Shown: one piece after another, positions 12,215 to 23,319 of the stretch | Position numbering within the stretch: the first letter of the stretch is position 1 | Layout of the letters: the number at the start of each line of letters is the position of its first letter | Origin: Dioszegia crocea | Lineage: Eukaryota; Basidiomycota; Tremellomycetes; Tremellales; Bulleribasidiaceae | Assembly: GCA_001600615.1 (NCBI GenBank) | Contig: BCKK01000002.1 | Span: 588,809 to 652,808 of the forward strand | DNA: 64,000 nt | Reading direction: 5' to 3' | The notes under the pieces: model-generated | The model's input: the letters and a program-made list of their open reading frames with translations, nothing else | Database searches by the model: none | What the model was told of the DNA's origin: nothing | Program-made: the position numbers and the translations under genes

Positions 12215-12436
12215 CGCCAACTGATCAATGCATCATGCACAAGGGTATATATCAGAACCTCAGATCTTTCACATTGTGCCCTATCTCCGGCCCCCTCGTC
12301 CCGCACGATGCCAAGCCGCTAGATGTGAACCACAAGAAATTCCTTGGAATGCATAACTCATTTAACGGATACCGGTGTGTCAGCAGGAGGTAGTAAAGGT
12401 CTACTGATTAAATGAGGATCCAGCTTTACTCACTGG

Positions 12437-13810
12437 TCACTCTCGCACTGCAGCTGACACGACGATTTTGGGCGCTCGAGACCACAACGACGAGACCTTG
12501 CCCACCGCGATTCTCGTCACACTCTTCCAGTCATCAACGCTCGTCCGCGTACAGATTCCATATACCCCCAAGCCAAGGAGACCGGTAGCAACTGCTGCGC
12601 CCGCAATGTAGCGGGTGCGGGACTTTGTCTGGTCGGACGATCTTGCCGTGGGATATCCAGTCGTGTCGTAAAGTGGGTGTGTGATTCTTGGCTCCTCTTC
12701 TTCCTCCTCCGCCTGGGTCTCTGGTTGTGTCTCTGGCCAGTCCTGACTGTCTTGCGCATCTTGTTCATCGATCTCTGACATGACGCTGACATCATGCGCC
12801 ATTGGTGGATCGGCAGGCGCCGGGCAGACAGGAGAGGTCGTCTTCTCTGCCTCTGCCGTCGCGTATGCAGCAGCATTGGACGCCTCATATGAAGGCGGCG
12901 GAGCCAAGAAGGTCGATTGGTCGATGGCGGCTTCCTTGTCTCGGGGCGAAGTGCTGAGTATAGTGTCCGTGGTCTTGACGGCAGGCTCGGGTCCAGGGTT
13001 CCGGGCCCTGATGCGACTTGCGATAGTGCGACAATCGTCTCTCAACTGGGTCGTCTGATGCGCATCGCCGCCTGGCATAAGTCCCTTCCATCGGGCGCCC
13101 TTCGCCGATGCTGAGCTTCGGCTGCGCGACTTGGCCATCGACGAAGTCCTCGGCACGCTTCTCCAGCCGCTTGGAGTCTGTGTCTCTGTGACCCCTGATT
13201 CCCATCCCTCCGTCTGACGAAGCATGGGCTCCACAAACCTCTTCCGAATCTCCTTGACTAGCTCGGCCCCACTCCCATTCACTTCGATTTCGGCTGGTTT
13301 GTCCAGCGCTTTGTAGTATGCCGGACCGAAGGAGGGCACGCCCGTGTCCACGCTTGCGAGGTCTTGATCCATCGCGGAGAGCGCAGACCTCCAGAAAGCA
13401 AGCCGAGCCCAAGGAGCGCGCTTGTGGATCTCTTGCCATTCGAAAGCGGCGCTGCTGACTTCCTCACCGTACAGTGCATCCCCGATCGCCTGCACCCCTA
13501 CCCCAACCGAAACCAGCTCCGCCGCGGTGAGTGGCGAGTCCCACCACTCCTGAGGGGGTAGCCGTTTCTCTGTAGAGGCGAATGCTGTGAAAGCAGGTTC
13601 GCGAGAGGTTGATCGTTCGGGGTTCACTTTGTAGTGCTCGTAAAGGGCTCGAAGATTGTCTGCAGATGGAATGACATGTGGATCCTTGGATACCTTAGGG
13701 CGCCGAGTCGATGGTTTCGGAACCTCGGTGGCTGGGGCCTCATAAGTGGGAAACCCGAGATCGTATGTGAGGTCTGCGGTGGGATTGTTCTTGCGAAATT
13801 GTTTTCCCAT
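12437..13810 (-). CDS. Unknown 457-residue protein with one C-terminal transmembrane segment
   Basis: This is a single uninterrupted frame of 458 codons, unusual in a window where most genes are intron-rich. I do not recognise the family. The N-terminal third is basic and Pro/Lys-rich (MGKQFRKNNPTADLTYDLGF). A folded-looking helical region follows at about residues 90-210, including QEWWDSPLTAAELVSVGVGV and RAPWARLAFWRSALSAMDQD. Residues 240-390 are low-complexity, ending in an acidic Gln/Glu run (QPETQAEEEEEEP). A hydrophobic helix, YIAGAAVATGLLGLGVYGIC, lies near residue 410 with about 35 residues after it. No signal peptide is seen, so it could be anchored to a membrane by this single segment with most of the protein in the cytosol. 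It is convergent with TRM11. Confidence 0.75.
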   Translation of the reverse strand: MGKQFRKNNPTADLTYDLGFPTYEAPATEVPKPSTRRPKVSKDPHVIPSADNLRALYEHYKVNPERSTSREPAFTAFASTEKRLPPQEWWDSPLTAAELVSVGVGVQAIGDALYGEEVSSAAFEWQEIHKRAPWARLAFWRSALSAMDQDLASVDTGVPSFGPAYYKALDKPAEIEVNGSGAELVKEIRKRFVEPMLRQTEGWESGVTETQTPSGWRSVPRTSSMAKSRSRSSASAKGARWKGLMPGGDAHQTTQLRDDCRTIASRIRARNPGPEPAVKTTDTILSTSPRDKEAAIDQSTFLAPPPSYEASNAAAYATAEAEKTTSPVCPAPADPPMAHDVSVMSEIDEQDAQDSQDWPETQPETQAEEEEEEPRITHPLYDTTGYPTARSSDQTKSRTRYIAGAAVATGLLGLGVYGICTRTSVDDWKSVTRIAVGKVSSLWSRAPKIVVSAAVRE

Positions 13811-14851
13811 GATGAGCGATATGGGAATGATGAAGGATAAGGGGAAGTGGATCTGTGAGAGGGCCTAGGTAGAGATACTGAAAACGCGTCTGTGATGTCA
13901 GCTGAGTTTGGATGACAGTCGTCGTCCCACTGACCTCACTAGTGGTTGGTATGTTATGAGAGTCAATGTGTTTGGAAGATGGCAGAAATTTGGTGTTAGG
14001 CTGGAGGATGTGATATGGAGGAAAGACAGAGCGAGAAGGGGGGCTTACTTTCGAGCTTGAGCAGATAAAGGTCCCCCGAAAAGCCACACAAGGACTTTCT
14101 CTAACGACTCCTTTTATCCAAGTCGGTATCCTTTATACCAGACCGGCGTTCCAAGGGTCCCAACGCGTGTGTCGTCGTGCCGTCCGGCTATCCGTGTCCG
14201 AGGCGCGATTCAGCTCGGGTTCGAAGGGGTAACGGCTCTCAGCCTAGCCGAATCTGGAACTCTGCTCTCGGCGACTACAACGCAGGTCCCGTCGGCACGG
14301 GCGCCGATGCTGTCCTGCAAGCAGGGGGCTGTAGCTCATACTACCTGATAGTTAGACAAGCTGCAAGTATAGATAGATTTGCATGGGAGTGCAATACAAA
14401 ATTACTAGAAGAGGTAGTTTACAGCTGCTCGTGTGTGGGGAAAACACGTGACTTGTATGAAACACTGGGACCAAAACTGCCTCTTACAGTAACTTTGCTA
14501 TACCGTCAATACAAGACCGCATCTCCCGGATCGCTCGAAAGCACTACAAATCTCAAATAGAGCTCTGGATCTCCGACCCCAGAATGCCGAGACCATACCA
14601 TTTTGTCAGATTGTACAGCTCATAATTTGTGCTGTCGGGGTTGTCGTGCCCCTCCCCAACAAATGGACTTCAGTGATCAAGCTCCTCATGATGCCTTTCC
14701 ATGAGCCCCTCCCTTGGCTTCCTGCCGTGCATGCTCGCGTCTGATACATGTAAAGGGTCTCAGGTCATACCATTCTGAACACTCGGCAGCGGACCCACTG
14801 TGGGAGGCCTGATACTTGCGTACAATGTTGCATCTTCGACTTTCAAGTAGA
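13811..14851. other. Intergenic region, 1.04 kb
   Basis: This lies upstream of the unknown gene at 12437-13810 and downstream of the GH88 gene. The part near 13860-14060 could hold a 5' untranslated intron of the former (gtaagcccccc to ccactag on the minus strand), but this is weak. A GTAGCTC plus GGTTCGA combination near 14215-14400 is tRNA-like in words only and does not fold. Nothing else is recognisable. Confidence 0.5.
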
Positions 14852-16604
14852 TCACGAGTGGCCATTTACTTTTGTTGCCTTCTGCAACTTGAGCGCCTCA
14901 TTTCCGAACTCAAGCAGGTAGTAGTCCGCATCTGATCCGTTAGCATATCCCCTTTGATAGGCTGGCAAGATTAGTACTCACAGATCAGCCCATGGTCCAT
15001 AAATTGACGAGTAGCTTTAGGGTTGCCATTGATTGTCGAGTGCATCAGGATCGTCTCCCATCCGCCCTCTCCAAAGTTCACCGAACCACCCTTCAGCGTC
15101 GCTCCGGGTGCAGCACACTCTCTGAGGACATCCTGGATGAGCTTGAAGGCTCGTGCGAGGTAGTTCTCCGCTGCGGTAGGGTCGGACTTGGCGAGAAGGC
15201 GTGAGAGCTTTAGCAGGCCACATGCAGCGATAGTCCCTGCTGAGGCGTCGTATGGGCATGGTCTGGGTGCTGTGAAGTCCCTATAGGTGTCAGCTCGGTA
15301 CGATGTTTGATTTTGGCTAAGTAAGAGGGACTAACCACCATGGTACGCCTGATTCAGGGAGAAGCGAGAGGAAGACGTCAGATAGCTTCTTGCATAGATC
15401 CGTAAAGTCCTGTCTGCCCGTCCGAAGAGCTGAGATATGTCAGTCAATCCCACCTTTGCCTCGGAAGCAACTCACCACACTGGGCATAGCCATATATCGC
15501 CCAAGCCTGCCCTCGAGCCCAACAAGAGTTATCGGCGTATCCTACCTTATCAGCTCCTTCCTCGCCTTGGATATTGCCGCTTTACTCACCTTGAGCAGTC
15601 ATAAACTCCATACCCTTTCCTGTCTTCTGGTCGATATTGACCACATGGAAGGTAGTCCCGTCGGGCCGAACGTGTGTGTCCGAACTCGTCTCCGCCTGAC
15701 TGTTGGCGATCTGGGCGTATCGTGGGTTACCGGTATAGTCTGTCGCTTCATACATCATATCGAGATTCATCTTACTTGTCAGCCCGAGTTGCCAGATTGA
15801 ACTGATAAGGACGTACCATGTTGTCGATGATGGTCAGGTAGTGCTCGTCCATATTTGCCAGACTGTACTCTTTATCCATGTGTTTAGCCCGTAGTTCATC
15901 CCAGCTTCGGATACAGCCAGCCTGAGCAAGTCAGCCAGATATCAAAATGCTGGGAATTCCTGCTCGATTAACTCACAGTGTCGCTGTAACGATCGACCAG
16001 ACTATCCGCAGCGGTAATGACCACCTGCTTAGCATCCTCACTTCCCGTCATATCGTAGTCTCTAGTAAGCATCAGCTCTATGTTCCACTGATCCCCCCCT
16101 GTCTGAGGAATGAGAAACTCACCGGCCGAAGCTCAATTGAAACCTGAACCCTTGATCATGATTCGGACTGGGTCTAGCCAAATATCGGAACGACTCCTGC
16201 CATCGCCGAGCAAGCTTGACCAGCTCATCCTTCTGATAAGTCGACTCGACAGATTCAGGTAAGAGGGACAGCCGCTCAGCGACTAGCCAGATCATACCCG
16301 GGAAGAAACCCTGAGTCCAGGATGAAGAGACTGACTGTCAGCTCTGGCCTTCCTTGCTGACACCCCCCCTAGGGGGCAGACTTACTTTTGGAACAGTGAT
16401 ACTCGTTCGGTCCGCCTGGAACGGTATATTCCGGGATCCGCTCGATAGGTGTACCCTGCTTCTGTCAGCTGTCATGCCACCCATCTACGAAGGACACTCA
16501 CCTCAGGCTGGTTGTACTTCTTGGCGACCTCGATGACTTTTACACTGAAGCTCGGGTCGAACAACCCGGGAAGGGCAGCGGGGAGGTTTTGTAAAGTCTG
16601 CATG
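14852..16604 (-). CDS. GH88 unsaturated glucuronyl hydrolase
   Basis: Glycoside hydrolase family 88 enzymes remove the 4,5-unsaturated glucuronic acid left at the non-reducing end of oligosaccharides after a polysaccharide lyase has cut. The family uses an (alpha/alpha)6 barrel and a hydration mechanism. Diagnostic sequence includes IIDNM joined by an intron to MNLDMMYEATDYTGNPRYAQ, in which the Asp of IDNMMNL matches the known catalytic Asp. Also present are RPDGTTFHVVNIDQKTGKG, YADNSCWARGQAWAIYGYAQ, and SGVPWWDFTAPRPCPYDASA. The final exon, after a GTGAGTACTAATC intron, ends LLEFGNEALKLQKATKVNGHS. No signal peptide is evident (it starts MQTLQNLPAALPGLFDPSF), so a cytosolic enzyme acting on imported oligosaccharides is likely. 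No lyase or obvious partner transporter is adjacent. Confidence 0.9.
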
Positions 16605-16724
16605 ACCGGAGAGTGACAGGCTGAGGTTGAGAGGTATAAAGAGCGTGAAGGGGGTGGATGACAGGTACGAGAGGCAGGTGGGGGGTCTGCCTCTGCTCCT
16701 TATAGCTTTCTTGACCCCAGGCCA

Positions 16725-16732
16725 TCCGCGGA
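16725..16732. promoter_or_regulatory. TCCGCGGA element, proximal copy
   Basis: This is a perfect 8-bp palindrome of everted CGG triplets, about 120 bp upstream of the GH88 start codon. TCCGCGGA is the core recognised by several fungal Zn2Cys6 activators, best known as the Pdr1/Pdr3 site of budding yeast. A second copy lies at 16870-16877. Confidence 0.4.
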
Positions 16733-16869
16733 CCAAGAGGAAGGTTAGGCGTCGGTATATCCATATCCGCTCCGCTGACGGTATATCCAGGCGGGCGCTA
16801 CCCGATTCCGGCCCGGCGACGCCGATATTGAGTAAGCCTAAACCCATGCACCATAGCCTTTCAATTCCG

Positions 16870-16877
16870 TCCGCGGA
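16870..16877. promoter_or_regulatory. TCCGCGGA element, distal copy
   Basis: This is the second copy of the octamer, embedded in the 10-bp palindrome GTCCGCGGAC (16869-16878) about 265 bp upstream of the GH88 ATG. I noticed no other exact TCCGCGGA in the window, so both copies being in this promoter suggests specific regulation of the hydrolase gene. Confidence 0.4.
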
Positions 16878-17181
16878 CTTGATCGATCATCTGCCTGGAC
16901 CTCCAGAGCTCCAAGCCGGGCAGGGAGCACGGCGTCGTAGGCGGATAGTGTACGTGAGCCAAGATGAATGTATCACTTTCTCATTGCTCGGTTACTACCT
17001 ACTCTCCCCGACTTCTGACTTTCACTCACGCCCTGAACTCTCTCCTCTCCTTCACGCGACCCCCAGGAATGTCCCAAACGATTATAGAACGAACAGAACG
17101 AAGGAAACCAAACCCCAACCCGCACCCTCCCTCTGTGCGCCAACTAGAACCAAGGATAAAAATTCGACCGATCTCCCCGTC

Positions 17182-20100
17182 TTAGGCTCTTATTCTCTGG
17201 TAGAACAGCAGGTAGGCACACTTTTCCCTCCCGCCAATCAATCCCGCTCGGCCCGATTCGGCCTCTTCCGGACTGACAATGACCTGTTCTGTGGGTACAG
17301 GCTGAACCGTCTCGTCGTCGAAATGTATCCACTGTTGGTGGTCTTGCCTTGAAACAGCGACAGTGTAGTGTCCGCCCGAAGCGGTTGAGCCGTGGTGGTA
17401 GACAACTGAGCAATTAGCTGGGAGTCACTAGACAGGAGACCATCAACTTACCGCCAAACAACCTATATTTGACGGGTACGGAAGATCGTTTAGTCGGCGA
17501 GATGATTTCTGCGCATCATCAGCTCTGTCCTGCGTGATACGCATTGTTTACTGACCATTCGGCACAATGAGTTCAGTCCCATACGCCACTGCTCTCGACT
17601 TCTTAACCACCTCTCTTTCCTCTGAATCATATACGAATCGCTTCAAATGACAAATTAATACTCCTGGCCAAGTCTCCACAAAGACCGTCTTGGTAGCATC
17701 AACATTCTCCTTCTTGGCCGCACTCCACGTTTGGACAATCTCGGGCGTGCTCAAATGACGCAGAGCATCAACGACGCTTCGTGTGGTGGTAGGATCGGAT
17801 ATATCTAATTGGAGGGGTTGATACGGCTCAAGAGTGATACTATCTTTCAATCCGGGGGTATGGAGGATTGAGCGTAGAGTACCGCCGAATATCCGGGTAA
17901 TGGCTGATTCGCGAGACTCGTTCGAGCGAACGACGTGCGTGCGCTGCTTCTTGCCTACTTCGAGCCAGGATGACGAAGCGTCTGCCTGTGCAGGTGGAGA
18001 GACGGGTCGTTCGATAGATTGTTCCCGGCCATCCGATGAGGTAGTGCCGTTCCCGTTGGGCTGTGGTGAGGATCGAGTGTGGGTACGGGATAAGAGGAAG
18101 AGGAGCTCTTCGTGTAGGGTATTTAAGAAGAATCCGAGGTACTCCTCGGCATCCTCTTGGAAACCTCGCTATGCCTATCAGCTGCGATCCTCCATGTCTG
18201 ATCGTGCGACTTACACGCATAGAGTCAAATCGCTTGTTCTCCTTCATTGCCTCGTACACATTTTCGGGCACAAATGCGTCCTTCCCACCTGCACCCCGGG
18301 CATTCTGAAACGATGTTGATCCAGTATTTGACCGTGACATTCCGCGAGGCGTTATGCTACCGTTCGCGCCATTGACTTGTAGAGGTGCCGTAGTCGGGGA
18401 AGGCTGTAACTCCCTCAAGAAGACAATAACAGCTTCGAGTAGCGGCGTTTTTCGGCCGAGATCAGCCTTCAGGCGCTGGCCTAGAGTCTCGAGCAGGTCG
18501 GTGAAAGGTGGGCAGTACGCGAGCGTTTGGAGGATCTGATCATCAGCATGGCCTTTTGAAATAGGGAGAATCGGCAACTTACAGTGTTGATGAAGCACAT
18601 ATTGCCGGTATTTATCAGACCTCTCGGTATCGTACCCTTGCTGACACCAGGCGCCAATCCCCTGCTTCCCAAACCCTCACTGAGCAGCTTGACAAGCTCA
18701 TCCGCGGGACTCAAGGCTGCTCCGGCAGCAGCAGCCGCGGCGTAATTGAATGACGGTCGCTTTCCAGCGGCAGGTCCGGGACCACTAGCGGGAGTGGCGG
18801 GTAGTTTAGATGATGACTCAAGTATGTCCGAGTTTGATATTTCGGGTGTGGAGGGAAGGGTGGTAGATGGTTTGCTGGGTGATGGGAGTTTGGAAGGGGC
18901 GGCAGATGCGGAAGGGGTGGCGGAAGTGGATGCGAGTGAGGGCGCAGTGGTGGTCGTACGAGAACCAACAAGGGCTGCCCATGTTGCTGGTTTACGGGCA
19001 GCGGCGGGGGTAGGGGCAGGGGCGGAGGAAGGGGTGGGCGTGGGGTCCGCAAGGGGAGCGGAAGTCTTCGCGGGGGAAGTCGCGACGGAAGGAGTAGCTG
19101 TTGAAGTATTTTGCGCGTCCGCCACAGGGTTCTGGACGTGTGCCGAAGAAGGCATGGGAGTAGCGGATTGAGCCTTAACAGCAGTCTTCTCCGCTACAGC
19201 CTCCTTCTCCAACGCCTCGATATCCTTCTGCTCTATTTGCCCAAACATGTGCTTCTTGCCCTCACCTCCGTCCTGGCCCTTCCTCCCAGCCCGAGCACCT
19301 TCCCCAAACGCCAACACGGCTCTTCTCTTCTGAGCCCTTTCCTTGCCCTTCTTCCAACCCGACGTCTCCCCGGCGGCACGAAGCGACGCAGCAGATTTAA
19401 AGGTGTTCTCACCCTTCTCCGACGCGATAGGCCGAGTGGACGTGAAGACGATAGGACCATCCATGATCGGCTTGGCCTTTCTTGTTTGGCCTGCACTAGA
19501 TACTGTCCTGCTCGCGTTCGTCGACGCTGGCGTGCTCTTCCCGCTGAGTGTGTCCATAGCCTGAGCGAGACTCGGTTGGCTCGTATTTGAGGGTGGAGAC
19601 ATGAAGCCCGACATTGCCGGTCCGACGAATTGCCATTGACCAGTGGAGGTCGTAGGCGCTTTGGCGGACTGAGAGGATGTGGAGGGACCGTCATTGTCGG
19701 TAGGGCCTCGAGGGGTTTTGACCGATTGGGGGGATGTAGGAGTGGTGGCTGAGGTAGACATGGCTGGGGTGGAGTCGATAATAGGGATGGGAGTAGGAGC
19801 AGCTGATGGCACACCGACAACCGGCGTGGAAGTCGTTGCGAGCGGTGATATCTCCTCATCAGGTATAGGCTTGCCCTCTGACAAACCCAATAAATCGCCT
19901 ACCGCCAAAGCAGGTGCTGTGATTGGCTCAACATACTCGTCCTCTGAGTCCCGCCTTTTGCCGCCTATCCACTTCAGTTTCTCCCCATCGACCATGACGG
20001 GCGGTGCGAACTTCTGCTCCTTCGCCAGAGCCTGCGGGAGGCCTTTAGGCGTTGATGTCCGGCGTATCGACGCAAAAACGGGTGCGGGGGCAGCTGCGAC

Positions 20101-21354
20101 GCTCGGACCGGACGTGGACAGGGCGGGAGGTGGGGGCGCAGGTATAGGTGGAGCAGGTGCCGAAACGGGTGGAGGGGGAGGGTTTGATGGAACGAATTTG
20201 AACCCCTGAGCCGCGGGGTTGAGACTTCTAGTTGGTCCGTTGGATTGGGGGATCGGGAGCGGGGCAGCATTACTGCTGTGGGGAGGTAGATTAGCGCCAT
20301 TGGGTAATGGAGGCGGCATGAATCCGTCACCGAACCCATACCCGCCGTAATTAGGTGCGGGGGCATATGGAGAATAACCCATACCTAAACCACTACCCAT
20401 GTGGTAGGGATGGTTCGGAGGGAAGTAGGGCGGCTGATATGGCCCTGAGCCATTAGGTACCGGAGGAACGGAGGACGACTGAGGATGTGGGGATTGATTT
20501 GATGCGTTTGGTAATGGAGGGGGGTAAGGATAATCGGCAGGCGGAACACCAGGTTGGAAGTTCGGTATTTGTTGAGTCATTGGTTGTGTCGAATCCCCCT
20601 CAATCGGCGCTACCTGATTCTCCGCTTCAGGCCCTACACGACCGTCAAACCCTTGCATCCCACCATACATCCCGCCGCCGTAACCCTGCCGGCCATACTG
20701 GTCCATGCCGTACCCGTAGCCATTCTGATTTTGCATCGTGGCAGGACCTGGACCGCCCATTTGAGGATAAGGCTGATTGGGAGATGGATAGTAAGGACCT
20801 CCGCCTCCCGTCCAGCCGTTATAACCCTGTTGCAGCGGTGGATCGGGGTATCGATGCTGGAACGACGGTGTGTGCTGCTGATGCGGCAGGGAATTGGGGT
20901 GCTGTTGGGTGTGGGGATGGGGGTGTGAATTCGGATCCGGCTGATGTGGGTATTGTGATGGTGGCTGATGTTGATGCTGATGTGAGTGCTGATGATGGGT
21001 CTGATTCTGATGATGTGGGGGGCGAAACCCAGACGGATTTCGCGCATAGTACGGCTGATGCTGTTGTTGATGTGATGATGGATGCTGATTGTATGGCTGC
21101 ATTTGTGGCTGGTACTGGTTGTACGGCACTGGCTGGCCCGAGAAGCCTGCACCGTTCATCCCATTCTGCAGAGTCGATGGCTGCTGGAATGATGGACCGG
21201 GCGCTGGGGAAGAGATACCATTTGGGGTTGGAGCTGGGACACTCGTCGATGTAGATGGGGATGCAGATGGATCGGCCGAGCTCGTGCTGCCGAACGCTGC
21301 GGCGGGAGAGGGAATGAAGGGCTGCTGCTGAGCAGGCATAGCGCCGGCGCTCAT
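17182..21354 (-). CDS. Ubiquitin carboxyl-terminal hydrolase, UBP3/USP10 type
   Basis: This is a cysteine protease that removes ubiquitin. Ubp3/USP10 orthologues act with Bre5/G3BP in ribophagy, secretory coat turnover and stress granules. The Cys box RGLINTGNMCFINT is at about 18581-18625, split from the next exon by an intron. The His box VVYHHGSTASGGHYTVAVSR is near 17350-17405. Between them are QEDAEEYLGFFLNTLHEELL after splicing and TWPGVLICHLKRFVYDSEER. The first 900 or so residues are disordered. They begin with a Gln/His/Pro-rich run (such as NQTHHQHSHQHQHQPPSQYP at about 20950-21060), followed by Pro/Ser/Ala-rich sequence. The start ATG at 21354 follows directly after a CAG acceptor, so the 5' untranslated region holds an intron (gtaagttagcgatcag to gcttcag). 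Confidence 0.88.
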
Positions 21355-22007
21355 CTGAAGCGTGAGCTCGAGTCGAATCCGTCATGGGCTGATCGCTAAC
21401 TTACGGTGACTCCGAGTTGAGCCGCCACTAATGGGGTAGAATCAATATCCACCCCTTATTGTATCCAAGCCGATCTGAAGGCAGCGATGGTGGATCGCCG
21501 AGCAAGATGACCTGATGTAGGATCACAGAACAGGTATGTGATCTCGTTTCGAAATTTCCGTTGATGATTACGGCGAGATTTTTGTCGGATAACCCCTCTT
21601 TTTCGTGGGGTGCGAATGTGCGTGCGTATGCAAAGTGTGTATGGCCGCGGGATGAGTATGTGGCCAGTAGTGATAGCTATGGTACAAGCAAGATGAGATG
21701 GGTATAGTAGACACTGAGCATATGGGGTCGGGAGATCTCACCGAGTGGAGTGTGGTAATTCTGATCCCGTGACTCCCCCCACTTAAGCACGGGCTAAGCG
21801 GCCAACTCCGCCTTCTAGCATCAATCCCGCGTGCCTTTACTGATTTTATCCGACGCTCCGAAAATATACCTGCTCCCTCTTGCATCGGCGGCTGAGAAAG
21901 TGTATGCAAATTTCATATCCATCCCTATACTACATCTAGACTCACAGCGATAGAGCCCCCTGCTCTACACAGACAAACAAACAACTCGTCTTCTCGCATC
22001 AAAAAGA
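21355..22007. promoter_or_regulatory. Divergent promoter region, UBP3 / NOP1
   Basis: This 650-bp region separates the divergently transcribed deubiquitinase and fibrillarin genes. It contains the 5' untranslated intron of UBP3 (about 21355-21405). The NOP1-proximal side is a pyrimidine-rich leader with ACAAACAAACAAC at about 21970-21984 just before the start, typical of a highly expressed fungal gene. No other motif was identified. Confidence 0.5.
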
Positions 22008-23319
22008 ATGGCTTTCGGTATGCCACTTTTCCTCTGGACAACGAGAAATGATGCCAGATTCAATTACTGACGTCAATTAGGTGAACGAGGCGGTGGTCGT
22101 GGTGGTGGACGCGGTGGTGACCGTGGAGGTCGTGGTGGATTCGGCGGCGGTGACAGGGGGGGACGAGGAGGTGGCCGTGGTGGCTTTGGCGGTGGAGACC
22201 GGGGCGGACGTGGTGGCGGTCGTGGTGGATTCGGTGGTGACCGTGGACGAGGTGCTCCCCGAGGTGAGCTTCAGCTTTCAGCTACACACTCAGTCCAAGC
22301 TGACACACTCCCAGGCAGAGGTGCGCCCCGAGGTGGAGGACGTGGTGGTGCCCGTGGCGGTAAGCCAGGTGTCGGTGGACGAGGTCCCGGCGCAGTCACC
22401 CTCGAGCCCCACAAGCACGCCGGTGTCTACATTGCAAAGGGCAAGGAGCACCTGTTGGTCACCCGAAACATGGCGCCCGGAGAGTCAGTGTACGGCGAGA
22501 AGCGAGTGTCAATTGCGACAACGAATGCAGAGGGCGAGGAGGAGAAGGTCGAGTACAGAGTGTGGAACCCCTTCAGGAGTAAATTGGCCGCTGGTATTTT
22601 GGGTGGTTTGGACAACATCTACGTGAGTCCTAAGTTACAGTATATTTCGAGGTAAAAGCTGAATGGTCAGATCCAACCCGGAGCTAAAGTCCTATATCTC
22701 GGTGCTGCCTCTGGATCATCAGTATCACACGTTTCCGACATTGTCGGACCTGAGGGTGTCGTCTATGCCGTCGAATTCTCGCACCGTTCAGGGCGTGATT
22801 TGATTGGTATGGCCAAGAAGCGAACAAACGTTATCCGTATGTTTCCTCTAAACCATCTCTCCCGCTCACTTTTCTCCGTCATGACACTCTCCGACACCCC
22901 GAACATCCGCGCTAACCCCCCAGCCATCGTAGAAGATGCTCGTCACCCCCAAAAATACCGCATGCTCGTCCAAATGGTCGACGTCATTTTCGCCGATGTC
23001 GCTCAGCCCGATCAGGCCCGTATCATTGCCCTAAACGCCCACCACTTCCTCAAGAACAACGGTGGTATCGTCATTTCCATCAAGGCAAACTGTATCGACT
23101 CAACAGCGCCCGCCGCACAGGTGTTTGCCAGCGAAGTCAACATTATGAGGAAGGAGGGTATCAAGCCTAAGGGTATGTCACTGTTTCACACCTCGGTTCA
23201 GTCTTGCATTTAGCAAAAGGACCCAGGCTGATATACTCCCAGAGCAATTGACACTGGAGCCGTATGAGCGTGATCACGCCATCGTCGTCGGTGTCTACCA
23301 ACGCCACGGAACCAACTAG
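22008..23319 (+). CDS. NOP1: Fibrillarin, rRNA 2'-O-methyltransferase
   Basis: Fibrillarin is the catalytic methyltransferase of box C/D snoRNPs in the nucleolus. It methylates ribose 2'-OH groups on pre-rRNA and also methylates a glutamine of histone H2A. The first two exons encode a Gly/Arg-rich (GAR) domain of repeated RGGFGG and RGGGRGG units (about 22081-22380). This leads into [20 protein letters not shown]. The methyltransferase fold follows: [20 protein letters not shown], then [20 protein letters not shown] (AdoMet-binding) and [20 protein letters not shown]. Next are [20 protein letters not shown] and the C-terminus [20 protein letters not shown]. Introns follow the third codon, the GAR domain and other sites. 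Length and order match the family. Confidence 0.97.

Larger units (their letters stand above)
16605..17181. promoter_or_regulatory. GH88 promoter and UBP3 3' flank
   Basis: This 577-bp gap follows the UBP3 stop and precedes the GH88 start on the same (minus) strand. It carries two TCCGCGGA octamers, listed separately. No open frame here looks like a gene. Confidence 0.5.

Noticed and set aside
14200..14400. Possible tRNA (GTAGCTC-like word and GGTTCGA word)
   Set aside because: The stem bases around GGTTCGA do not pair on either strand, spacing to the GTAGCTC word is wrong, and no acceptor stem could be drawn.
20487..21254. Long plus-strand frame opposite UBP3
   Set aside because: It is antisense to the low-complexity N-terminus of the deubiquitinase. 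Repetitive codons there give long shadow frames.
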